Source of the DNA: Cylicocyclus nassatus
Taxonomy: Eukaryota > Nematoda > Chromadorea > Rhabditida > Strongylidae
Reading direction: 5' to 3'
Length of the DNA stretch: 64,000 bases
NCBI GenBank assembly: GCA_958299035.1
Contig: CATQJL010000316.1
Location: forward strand, 14,850,347 to 14,914,346
A program made the translations under genes and the position numbers. The notes under the pieces are model-generated. The model searched no databases, was not told the origin of the DNA, and saw only the letters and a program-made list of their open reading frames with translations. Below are positions 50,610-60,800 of this stretch, piece by piece (position 1 is the stretch's first letter; each line of letters begins with the position of its first letter).

Positions 50610-50996
50610 ACACTCTATAATACTAATGACTTTATTCTACACATTGTCGCTTTTTCTTGACTAGAAATAAGAATACTCAAGTTTTTCATACATAGTATTT
50701 CGAAGATGAAAATGTATTTTGAAGATGCTAGATTGATAGATTAATTTTACACAAGTATAGTTTTGATACAAGACTTTGTCTGTAAAACTTTAGGCTTCAT
50801 CCGTTTTTAGGGCATGCGTTCGAAGATATCAAATTTAGTTTCTTTCCTCTGGGTTTTCGTGCTGATTTAGTCAGTAAAAGCAAATTATGAAAGGCTCAGC
50901 TGCATTGTAAGAACGGTGCAGCATTGTTCTGAAAAAAACTTGAGAGTTCGATTTCTAATCAAGCAAAAAAGCAACGGTATTGAAAATCATGTATAG
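50610..50996. mobile_element. Palindromic mariner-like MITE remnant at the inner end of the left arm
   Basis: Shares diverged tracts with 39307-40253: CTTGACTAGAAAT near 50658, GGCTCAGC(T/-)GCATTG near 50894 and CTAATCAAG near 50955. The matching right-arm segment (51813-52150) plus 51683-51812 appear to be the rest of the same element, so the symmetry centre of the large inverted repeat falls at a foldback MITE. Confidence 0.5.
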
Positions 50997-51670
50997 AGCC
51001 ACGCACTCCCAAAAAATTTTTCGGGCGTGGCTAACGTCACGCACCATCAACTGAAAGAAATTAATTCTCAGAAAAAATTCTCACTGTCACATGTGAATTG
51101 TAAAAGATGTTCTCGGCAACAATTCACTTTCTGTCGCCTTCTACTATGGTTAAGTCTCTCACCGGATAGAAATGATTTGCAAAAAATTGCTTTTGTTTCC
51201 GTATAGAAATCTAAAGCTCTGTTATTTAATCATTTCACCCTATCCTTGCCAGACTGGTAAATATCGACTGATCAACAACTGCTTTTTTATTAGTGTAACC
51301 AATTATAGTTATGATTTAGCTGACGTAATCAACCCGTTTTAGCAACAGTGAAAATTTTTTTCTGAAAATTTCTTTCGGGTGAAGGTGCGTGACATCAGCC
51401 ACACACTCCAAAAATTTTTTTGGGATGCTTTCCTAAAATTTTTTCTGGCCTTGACCCCGAAATTTTAGGAAAAGGAAGCGTGGCGGCAGGCATTTTCCCG
51501 AAAAAATTTTTTTACAAGGCTAATTTGAATTTTTGAAAATTTTCAAAAGATTTTCAAATTAATTGCAAGTAAAAACAAGTCGCCTACACATAATTATAAC
51601 TCACTGAGTAACTTTCAAAAATTTCGCGACCCACTCTCGAGGGGGGGCCTCCACCCTCGGTACGCCACTG
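50997..51670. mobile_element. hAT-like MITE remnant in the spacer
   Basis: The right end GGTACGCCACTG matches the right end of the 59748-60072 element, and internal tracts with CGCGACCCACTCTCGAGG and GAAATTTTAGG are shared. The left end lacks CAGTGGCGTACC, so it is truncated or rearranged. ATGTATAG (50989-50996) and ATGTGAAG (51671-51678) agree at 6 of 8 bases and may be a decayed target duplication. Confidence 0.55.
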
Positions 51671-51812
51671 ATGTGAAGCACTGTTCAATAAAGCTAAGCA
51701 AGCTCTACAAGCTCGAATTCATGCTTTTGCGCCAAGTTTAATCCACAATGAAGTTTGAAATCACAATCTAAAAAGTTTCGATTGTTCATAATATCGCAAA
51801 GATCTATACTAT
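50997..51812. other. Central spacer of the giant inverted repeat
   Basis: An 816-bp stretch without a counterpart in the opposite arm. It consists of a hAT-like remnant (50997-51670) and a unique tail (51671-51812) that aligns with one half of the palindromic MITE at 39307-40253 (AAGCAAGCTCTACAAG, CTTTTGCGCCAAG). Confidence 0.7.
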
Positions 51813-52507
51813 CTATACATGATTTTCAATACCGCTGCTTTTTTTGCTTGATTAGAAATCGAACTCTCGAGTTTTTTCTTTTCAGAACAATGCTGCACCG
51901 TTCTTGCAATGCAGCTGAGTCTTTCATAATTTGCTTTTACTGACTAAATATCAGACGAATACCCAGAGGAAAGAAACTAAATTTGATATCTTCGAACGCA
52001 TGCCCTAAAAACGGATGAAGCTCAAAGTTGTACAGACAAAGGCTTGTATCAAAACTATACTTGTGTAAAATTAATCTATCAATCTAGCATAGCATCTTCA
52101 AGAAATACTAGACATGAAAAGCTTGAGTATTATTATTTCCAGTCAAGAAGAAGCAACAGTGTACAGAATGTTTAAAATCAGTATAGCGTGTACATGTGCG
52201 CTCGAAGCACGCATTCATTTTAGCGCATGGGCGAAAAAGTGGTCTTTGAACTACTATGTACTTGGAGGGTCTTGTGCTCATCTGCATTCGCACAAAGATA
52301 CTTTTCCTCCAGCCGTTGCCTTCAACCGTACCCACCTTGCTTTTATGTCATAGAGCCGCCAAAATTCGTTAGACTGAGAAAAACGCTCTGCGAAAAGGTT
52401 TCGTTCACCAGGTATGTAAAATTGCTTGAAATTGCACAATGATTTCAGCTACCGTTTTTCACCAACAATTTCCACAAGAGGTGGTTCGCTGAACGTACCA
52501 CTTGAAT

Positions 52508-52984
52508 CTTATATATAAACCTGAATGTCTGTTTGTATGTATGTCTGTATGTATGTCTGTATGTATGTACGTATGTTCCGAATAGAAAATTCCATTTCTG
52601 AACCGATCCGGACCAAACTTGGCACACATACACTTCGGGCCCCGGCGGGTGTCATAGGCTACTTTTCGTCATCGATCGATATCGATTTTATCGATTTTTT
52701 GCAAAATTTGAGCTACAGGGCTGGGAATTGGTACAGGGGGGTAATCGAGCATGCTGATCCCCCCCGTGGGGGTGATCAGCATGCTCAATTACACCCCTCT
52801 GCCAAATTCCAGCCCCTAGCTCAAATTTTGCAAAAAATCGATAAAATCGACATCGGTCGATGACGAAAAGTGGACTGTGACACCCGCCGGGGCCCGAAGT
52901 GTATGTGTGCCAAGTTTGGTCCCGATCGGTTAAGAAATGGAATTTTCTATTCGGAACATACGGCGGAGACGGGTAAGCCAGCTA
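52508..52984. mobile_element. Helitron-like or foldback element with (TATG)n tract (right arm only)
   Basis: Begins TTATATATAAACCTGAATG, then a TGTATG-rich microsatellite (52528-52575). Long inverted arms follow (52570-52960) through ACTTCGGGCCCCGGCGGGTGTCA and its complement, with a centre near 52757 at CCCCCCCGTGGGGGTG. It ends GGTAAGCCAGCTAGTAG. The left arm continues directly from ACTCATTA to TGTTCAAGTGG at about 50278, which is the empty site. The TATATATAAAC start and GCCAGCTAGT end resemble non-autonomous Helitron-type repeats; the large hairpin is also compatible with a simple foldback element. Confidence 0.55.
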
Positions 52985-53465
52985 GTAGTTTATAATAATG
53001 AGTCTCACATCCAAGCTTTATACGATGAGATCCTGAAGGGCTTTAATAAGAGTTATTGGATATACATGTACTTAAGCGAAGACATTACTTATCAGCACAT
53101 CTAGGATTTGAAACTTTTTGTATTTTTTGATTTTCATAATTTTAGCATCGAAGATTCAACTGTTCCTCCATATCGTTCATCGATTCAATATTTGATATTG
53201 GAGTTTTCATCCTATTCAAAAGTTTCGTTCGTTTTATGCTTGTAGACACTATACTCCTTTTCTTTCTTTAACATTTGACTGTTAGTTATTGATTTCTGCG
53301 TACTCGGTGCTTGAATTGAGCAGACCTACCCAACACTTGCTATGTGTGCTTTGCTACTGAAGATTCGCTATGCAGTGAATTAGCGAATAAAATGCTCTGC
53401 TTCAGTTGTTTATCCAACACGTATTTATCACCAAAGTGGTATATGCACCTGTTGCTTACTGAGTC

Positions 53466-53714
53466 TCAGTGAAAGCTTGTGGAGTTCTTGGATTTACAAT
53501 TTGAAGAACTACGATAGACAAGCTCATTGGCGACGTTTGATACGGAATTACCAGCTTCCGCGTTCTCGAAAATTTTTTGTGTAATAGCTTGAATTTCCAA
53601 TTTTTCAACATTTGTTTTACCTTTTCCAACTCCTTGTATCTCACAGATGTGCTGGTCTCTGGAAGGAACTTTGTACGAGACAGAACAGCTTATGCATTTT
53701 CTCACTACTCCCAT
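53466..53714 (-). CDS. Small conserved ORF of unknown function, right-arm copy 2 (82 aa)
   Basis: Open frame homologous to 49342-49554 from SYKVPSRDQHICEIQGVG through NVEKLEIQAIT and FENAEAGNSV to ELVYRSSS, with a different N-terminal dozen residues and C-terminus. Replacements and length changes are spread along it but the frame stays open, which argues for some constraint. The function is not recognised. Confidence 0.35.
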   Translation of the reverse strand: MGVVRKCISCSVSYKVPSRDQHICEIQGVGKGKTNVEKLEIQAITQKIFENAEAGNSVSNVANELVYRSSSNCKSKNSTSFH

Positions 53715-53879
53715 GTTTTTTTTTGGGGAATCCTTAGAATGACTTTTTGAAAGTATTTGCCTTGAGAAAATCTCTTATGTGCTCTAATAGTTGTTTTATT
53801 TACCAAAGCGGTACATGTACTTATTTTAATTGTTGAGTCCCAGTGGAAGTTTGTGGAGTTCTTGGATTTATTTATTAGA

Positions 53880-54090
53880 TTTAATAAAAAAAGAGAATTA
53901 CGATAGACAAGCTCCTTGGGCACACTTGATAAGGAATTACTAGCTTCCGCATTCTCGAAGATTCTTTTTGTAATAGCTTAAGTTTCCAATTTTTCAACAT
54001 TTATTTTACCTTGTCCAACTCTTGTAATTCAAACATGTGCTGGTCTCTGAAAGAGACTTTGTACGAGAATACTCCCATGTTTTTTTGGGG
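53880..54090 (-). pseudogene. Small ORF family, right-arm copy 1, frameshifted
   Basis: Same sequence family as 49342-49554 and nearer to it than the other right-arm copy. One G is missing after the ELQ codons (CAAGAGTTGG against CAAGGAGTTGG), so the frame closes soon after. Upstream in the same frame it is open through KDFQRVILSIPQKNMGVFS, suggesting the family's true protein begins before the ATG used at 49342. Confidence 0.4.
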
Positions 54091-54423
54091 AATGCTTAAA
54101 ATGACTCTTTGGAAGTCTTTGCTTTCAGAAAACTGCAAAAGGCTCGCACGCATACAATTCCCCCTCCGACTAGAAAGTAGTGCGCGTTTGGTGCATCCTC
54201 GCAGAGGGCAGTGAAGACGCCGTCTTCTTTGTCCTCTATCCTTTGAATATATAATCAATGAAGAAAAATTACAAAGAACAGCAGGTGTTCCCAAAGCAAC
54301 CTGTTTATCCCCCCCCCCCCCCCCCCAGCGGACGTCTGACAAGTAGTGCTTCAAGACATAAATTTGAAAGCATAAATTTTTATCTTGAGAAAAAATTACT
54401 GTATCTTGAAGAATGCAATAATA

Positions 54424-55222
54424 TTAGGCTGCAAACTAAGATTTACAACTTCCTTCATGAATTCACCCTCTTTGAATGTAGCGCACGCGAATTTTTCTAC
54501 TATACAGAGCACAATGCGTGCTACAACTGCGCACAAACTGTTTGAATTTTGAACACGTTAGAAAAATTTTGGGCATTTTTCGAAAATTAGTGGAGTTCGA
54601 GAATTCTTGGGGTTTTGAGCTAAAATGTGGCTTTCTGCAGCGTAGACTATGTGCAACAACCCGGAATCGTGTACGAATTGTTGCTAGAGGTTGACTCATT
54701 GGGCTCGATAAGAAAAAAAATGAAATTTGATAGCATGTCGAGATTTGGCGTAATCACAAAGTCTAACAAGCCCGACGCAAGGCTGCTGGAGACAACCGTT
54801 AATGAACAAGATGTCGAACTTTGAAATTCGCCGAGACCTCATATAGTAAGGTTATTTGACCTGCCAGGCACGAATATCGTATTCATTTGTTAAATCAACG
54901 TCTCGCGTTCCTCGTTTGGGGTGAGGCCCTACATGGTAAACCTACAATAATCTTACAAAAAAGCCGTTAACACGCAACTTCGGTATCTTTTTCGTAATCA
55001 GCATGTCCGACAACCCCCTATGCCAAGTTTCAGCCAAATCTGTCAAATTCCAAAATCTTTCCCCTCATACCACACACCTACCGTAATCCTCACTACGACG
55101 TCAGAATTTGGCAGAATAGCAGCTGCTCTTGTAGCTTATGAATCTGCACAAAGGCTAAATTTAAGTCTACGTTGAGATAGAGGAAAGTTATTGAATGGAA
55201 AAAAACTTAGTTTCCAACCCAA
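54424..55222. mobile_element. Mariner-like MITE shared by both arms (right copy)
   Basis: About 799 bp, TTAGGCTGCAAACTAAG to CTTAGTTTCCAACCCAA, TA-flanked. Reverse-complement partner of 47512-48308. Confidence 0.82.
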
Positions 55223-55228
55223 TATATA

Positions 55229-56100
55229 TTAGGTTGTTGCAAAAATAATGTCCGTTTTGGAAGTTTTAATTTGAAAGGCTATAACTTTGTTCAGTGTTCA
55301 TATTTTTGAATGCAGTCAGAATCATATGAAGCAGTGAAGCTTTCGTAACCTAATGCGCACCTGCATTTACTGATATCGCAAACGGGAAGAAGGCCATGCT
55401 TCAAAAAACCGAAAGTTTTTTTTTGAACCTCGTCTTTGAGAGATTACAATTCCCTTCAAAATTTGTACATTTAACTGCTAATCAGCTTAATTGTAGAGAC
55501 ACGCCAGCATTATATGTGTGCTTAGAGGAGACTTCAAGGCGGAGTTCTGCGAAAAAAAAGATAGAAATTCAAAATTGTTCACCTTTTTGAGCCTATTTGT
55601 GGTAGACCAGAAAGTCCCAAACTATGGAAATTCGAAATTTTTCTTACACTGTTTGCAAAAATTGTAGGCAAGATGTCCTAACCTCGAGCATACAAAAATG
55701 AGCGAAGCTTCGGCAATTGACCTAATTATGAGAAACCTTGGACCCATCGAATGTCAGCAGCCAGTATCTAAGGGGAGTCAATTTTTTAGTTCAGAAAATC
55801 TACTTAAAGATGCTATAGGTACACAATACAATAGCTATGTTTTCAAAAGAGTTCGTCTATTTGCGCTTGAGTTGTAACCAAGGGAGTTAAAGCATGGAAT
55901 TTTCAATTCTGAGTGCAGCTGCGAGAGATGTTCTTAAAACTTTCACAGATAAGGTAGAGGCTTAATTTCACAGCTGTTAGAAAGGGCATGAATCATGCTT
56001 TCCAATGGTTTGCAGAATCCATATTGAAAAAAATTTGAAGGAAAAAAGTTGTTTGAAAAATAGGCTTAGAAAAACGGACATCATTTTTGCAACACCCTAG
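55229..56100. mobile_element. Mariner-like MITE (right arm only)
   Basis: 872 bp, TTAGGTTGTTGCAAAAATAA at the left and TTTTTGCAACACCCTAG at the right, with GTCCGTTTT next to both ends. TA precedes (55227-55228) and follows (56101-56102). It is inserted immediately beside the shared MITE at 54424-55222; the left arm lacks it at 47510. The TTAGGTTGxTGCAAAA terminus is a typical mariner end. Confidence 0.82.
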
Positions 56101-56608
56101 TAATTTAGCACTAAGCTTTAGCTGAAAAACGTGAAATGTAGAGCAAAGTCAGGGAATTCCAGAAGGAGCAAGCCGGAAGCTAGGCAAGCGGGCCGTGTAT
56201 ATACAGCAGTCAAATTCGTTCGAATAAATTGCTGAGAAAATGTTCAACTCGACAGTTGAGAGGGTGTCCTAAAAGGTCTCCTAATTGTTAAGAGTCTAAT
56301 TCTCGACTGTCTTTCGCTCCTCTTATGATGTCAATGTAGAACCAACTTCAACCTCAAGTTGAGCAGATCTCAATGTTCTTTTTTCTATAATACGTTAGGG
56401 ACTTGAAGCGTATGGCGCCGTCATGAAGTAGCGTTTTGTGAAAAATCTGGAAGAAATCTGAAAAGTTGTGTAGCAAAGACAGAACAGTATATCTGGCATA
56501 AAATAAAACAAAAATGTGATTTTCACTTCGATAATCAGCCAATAAGATTACCCTGCAGTGTGAAAGTTTTTAAATTTAATTGAACTCTTTCTAGAATCCT
56601 CGCCTTAA

Positions 56609-57050
56609 AGGCACCGTCCACCCAAAATGGAGGTTGGCGAGATTATGATGGCATACTAGTGTGGGCCCTCATACTAGACAAACCTCCAAGCTTCGCCGCA
56701 AAAGACTGCTTTTGAAGCGAGAAATCCGCTCCGGAAGTAACAAAGTGAGCGGGGCGCCCCCGGCGGTCCACCCAACTCGAATTCAATGTTTTTGTCGCCT
56801 TCAGACCTTCTGAAAGCCCTGATTCCGAATATGGAGTCGAAAATCCGCGAAACCCCCAAAAATCCCTGTTTCGAGAACTCTCTGCAACAAGTGCAGGCGA
56901 GATACCCGCCCACTTTTGTTACTTCCGGAGCGGATTTCTCGCTTCAGAAGCAGTTTTTTGCGGCGAAGCTTGGGGGTTTGTCTAGTATGGGGGCCCACAC
57001 TAGTATGCCATCATAATCTCGCCAACCTCCATTTTGGGTGGACGGTGCCT
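56609..57050. mobile_element. TTAA-flanked palindromic MITE (right arm only)
   Basis: 442 bp with ends AGGCACCGTCCACCCAAAAT and its exact complement, TTAA at 56605-56608 and 57051-57054. The left arm at about 46990 reads GGATGCTTAAGGC with a single TTAA, which is the empty site. The inverted arms extend inward through GGAGGTTGGCGAGATTATGA. Confidence 0.9.
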
Positions 57051-57164
57051 TTAAGCATCCACGATATGAACCAAGTGCAGAAATGTTTGTATGTGCTACA
57101 AGGTTGATCAATCAAGTGATGTGAACATTCAAAAGGCAAGCATCCACAGCAGATCAGATGCTCA

Positions 57165-57269
57165 TCAATTTCGACTTCCTTTCTGTAGCTCATTGTTCAG
57201 GCGCATGCGGCGGTCATCTTGCAAGGCCTGCTTTCCTCCATCAAATATGCGTCTAGTGATTTCTTCTAC
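57165..57269 (-). CDS. Possible terminal exon of unknown gene (right copy)
   Basis: Counterpart of 46776-46880: same length, same TGA, two replacements (G to D and H to R) in 34 residues. The same caveats apply to strand and missing upstream exons. Confidence 0.3.
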   Translation of the reverse strand, partial: VEEITRRIFDGGKQALQDDRRMRLNNELQKGSRN

Positions 57270-57847
57270 CTACACTGTTTTTTGACATTATAAGCAACGA
57301 ACATTATTATGTTGCAAACCCGACACATGAGAGGGTACATTGCAGCTTTATTGTCTGAAGCTGTGGCACTCAAATGAAAGACTCGTAGACCACGAATTCT
57401 TGGTTTCCTTTTCGATAGTTGGCGCTTTCATGAGAGGTCATCCAGAGATATGGTCATAGGTGTCATAGGTCGGAAGGCAAGAGAAGTGTATCTTGCGATT
57501 TGCTTGCAATTCGGGTATAGGAACCACACCAGGTACATTGGTAAATTTTTCATACAGTAAATTACGTTCTCATGGGCTAGGAGGGTTCTACGAAGTTTGA
57601 GAGCTACTTGATTTTGCTTACAATGGATGCGGCTTACTCACTCGTATAATTTTGAGCCGCTTTTACTCTCACATGAATATTTGGCTCAACAATCTATTAT
57701 ATGAGTAACTTTATTACGGTTGAAAACCTTTCCGTATTGTTATAGTTGATGCGCCTACTCAATGCATATAATTGCTTTGGGCTGCTTTTACTTGGCATGT
57801 CCCCACATAAAATGTTTGGCTCAACAAGTGTTATGTGAATAACTTTA

Positions 57848-60800
57848 CTACGAATGAAAACCTTTCCGTATTGCATCGTGAATTTTTTTAGCATTCTCCT
57901 CTACTTTATCAGAATATGGTTGAGAGACCTCGACAACAATCCCTTGACTTTCTTCCACAATTCCGCTGAAGTTGCCACCTTAAAAATCTTAGCGATTTGA
58001 TACACACGGCGAGAATTTTCAGGCGCGACTATTGCTTTAGTTCACAGTATAAAAATATTTGAGACAGCAAGAGCTTACCTGCCATGTTAACAACGACGAT
58101 TCTTTCGTAATGGTAATCTGGTACAATTTTATAATCTTTCACGTCTGTCCTGCAATGAGTCTCACTTGGTTAAACAATCAAAAGACAAGAAATCCTGTAA
58201 GCTTGTATGAATGCGATATGACAGGTATTGATGTATTCTACAGACGGCTCAGGTACACGAAAATCTGTAGGCAATGCTATAAATTACTGGTTTGCAGTCT
58301 TTTCCCTAAAAAGCAAAAAAAATATTCCTTAAGATACTCTTAGTCTCGGACTCTCAGTTCTATTCCATTTTGTCTTTTGATGTGTTTTATCAGGAAAATA
58401 AAGAAATTTCGACTTTTTTATACTCCAGGTATATCTGTTTTAAGGAACTGCGACGTATAATTTTGATCAAATTCAAAGACTCGAATAAATCTCGAAATTT
58501 CCCCGGCATATTTCAATTCCCCAAATTTCAAGCTAAAAATCTGGGGAGCTTGTACTACCTGACCGCAGTTCACTTCAATTTCAACTACGGATATTTTTGC
58601 TTTTCATGTTGGAAATACTGCTTGTGTCTCCTTTCTCGTAAGAAATTGTAATTTGACGATGATACTCACATGGCAGATAAAAAAACCAAGCAGTTTGCCT
58701 TGTTTCTGGGGTCCGTAGTGTTATTAATCAGGGAAAAGACGCTAAATTTAATCAGCTTCAGATTCTGCAGTGAATTTGGAGGAGATCACGTACTCTTTGT
58801 TTCCACCTTGTGGGTATACCTTTGAAGAAGAAAACTTCATCTTGTTCGTTAACATGCCGTTGAATTCAGACCAATCCTTGGTGAATGTGTGGAAGGTTCC
58901 CAAAAGGGTGCTGGGGTGTTCGACGTGGCCATAGCTCCACAACGCAGCAGTGTGGTCGCTTTGTCCTATAGGGAGCAACATGCCAGCGACAACATTCAGC
59001 ATATTTTTCTCCTAAAAAGCAGTTAAACACTCTCCTCCTAACCTTATTTGGTATTGGCAGCTTCTTATCGGGCTGTTTAATATACAGGGTGTTCCAGTAA
59101 GTACACACTTACTGATCGTTATCTTTTACCACAAAGTCTTTTGCTTAGCTTCAAGTACCATTCGTTGGAGTAAACTTCAATTTAAGGTATGCCGAACAGA
59201 GCGCTGTTCGTTGCTGTAGATTTACGAAAGGAGGTTTTAGCATGTAGCGGCATTATGAAGTAGTCGTTCCAGGAAAAGTTTCAAAAATTTTTTGAAAGTT
59301 GTGCAGAGGTGCTTGCAGATGCTGATTTCAATAAATAATTTTTCACAAGTTTTCAAAACGGTTTGAATAGTTTGTATCACATTTTTGGAAAACACGTATA
59401 AAAAATGCTGCGGTTTACTTAGCATAACTTATGAAAAAACTTTTACAATAAAGTGCAACTTTTATGTTCATAGTCAGCGCCTTAGTTGAGCCAAATGACA
59501 AAATTTTTGGTTTATTGAGTATTCATTTTGGTGCGAAAGCCTGGCCATTAATGGCTCAAAACCCTCTTCAAAATCCCTACCGTCATCTTACAGTAATAGA
59601 GAGGGTTAAATGATTTAATCTATACAGTAAATCTAAGTTGAAGCCAGCTTCATTTAAGTGTGTCTGAAGCTAAGCAAAATACTTTGTGGGAAGTCATTAC
59701 TGATAGCAAAAGTGTGGATTCAATTTTGGGACACCCCGCCCGTATAGCAGTGGCGTACCGAGGGGGGGGGGCGGGGGGAGGGGGGGCGCGCCCCCCCCCG
59801 AGAATGGGTCGCGAAATTTTTAAAAGTTACTTACATGAGTTATAAAAATGTGCAAAAGACTTGTTTATACTTGTAAGTAATTAAAATAATTTTTAAGAAT
59901 TTTTAAAAATTTAATTTAGCCTCATAAAAAAAATTTTTTCGGGGGCGTGGCTGACGCCACGCCCCATTTTTTTTGAAATTTCGGTGTTCTGAGCCCCCGA
60001 AAATTTCAGGAAGCATACCAAAAATTTTTTTGTCGCCCCCCCCCCCGAGCCGAAATCCTGGGTACGCCACTGCCGTATAGTGAAGGTTGTTGAACATAGG
60101 AACAAAAGATTTTAATGTAACAAGCTGAGACTGACGACCGCTGCATGATTTTGACATTGAACACGTTGAACATGATTAACATGAATGATGGATAATAATA
60201 CTATGCTGAGAGATACGTATTCGGTCGCCTTTCCGAAAGAAAATGTTTTAAAAATATCTATTTGAGTCATATAACTATCGAGTGCTTTGTCTATTTGTGA
60301 GGAAAGTGATCTATTTTCAAAATCCGTCTTATATTTAGTAAAAATTCTGTAGAAGGTCTATCAGAGACGTCCTTCGAAGAAACTTCCTGCTATCGCCACA
60401 GGTTTGTAATCAATCGTTTAGTCGTGCATCATGATTCATCGTTTAAACTGAAGAGATCAAAAGCGTAAAAAAACTACATCCGCTCACTCACAGCTTCGTA
60501 GAAAGTCTTATCGTGACCCAGATTCAGCATATCTCCGACAATCATACAATGGGAGTCTGCAAGTTCAACCTTTTTTAAGTCGCACATATGGAACAGATTA
60601 TGTGTAAGGTAAAAACCGCAACAATTCTGTAGGGTCCATGAACTGTGACTTCCACATGAAAGTGGCAACGAAAGTTCAAAAAATGTTTCAAAACTTAAAG
60701 TCTATTCTTCAGTTCGCCCTGTTGGATCACTCTTCACCTGAGTTGAGCACTTACTTCTTGTTGGTGATTGGGTTGTAGTTTTGACGGAGCTTCGAATGGA

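Larger units (their letters stand above)
38346..50996 (+). repeat. Left arm of giant inverted repeat
   Basis: Collinear, reverse-complementary match to 51813-63850. Anchors along the arm: 38378-38506 pairs with 63697-63825; 42925-43023 with 60755-60853; 45034-45222 with 58820-59011; 45894-45964 with 58079-58149; 46776-46880 with 57165-57269; 47512-48308 with 54424-55222; and the sequence ending GAAAATCATGTATAG at 50996 with 51813 onward. It is broken only by arm-specific insertions. The outer limit is uncertain because the right arm runs into a MITE at about 63855 and then the window ends. Confidence 0.93.
53400..54150. repeat. Tandem duplication of about 377 bp (right arm only)
   Basis: GTGGAGTTCTTGGATTTA occurs at about 53478 and 53855, and both copies run through CAAGCTC(A/C)TTGG, CCAGCTTCCGC or CTAGCTTCCGC, and the complement of the small ORF to CTCCCATG followed by a T/A-run. 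The left arm has one copy (about 49300-49640). The two copies differ clearly, so the duplication is not very recent or has diverged quickly. Confidence 0.8.

Noticed and set aside
55229..56100. Intact mariner transposase
   Set aside because: The element is only 872 bp and its longest frame (64 codons) has no DDE-type motif; non-autonomous.
56674..57016. Overlapping 65-79 codon frames on both strands
   Set aside because: Inside the palindromic MITE 56609-57050; mirror-image artefacts.
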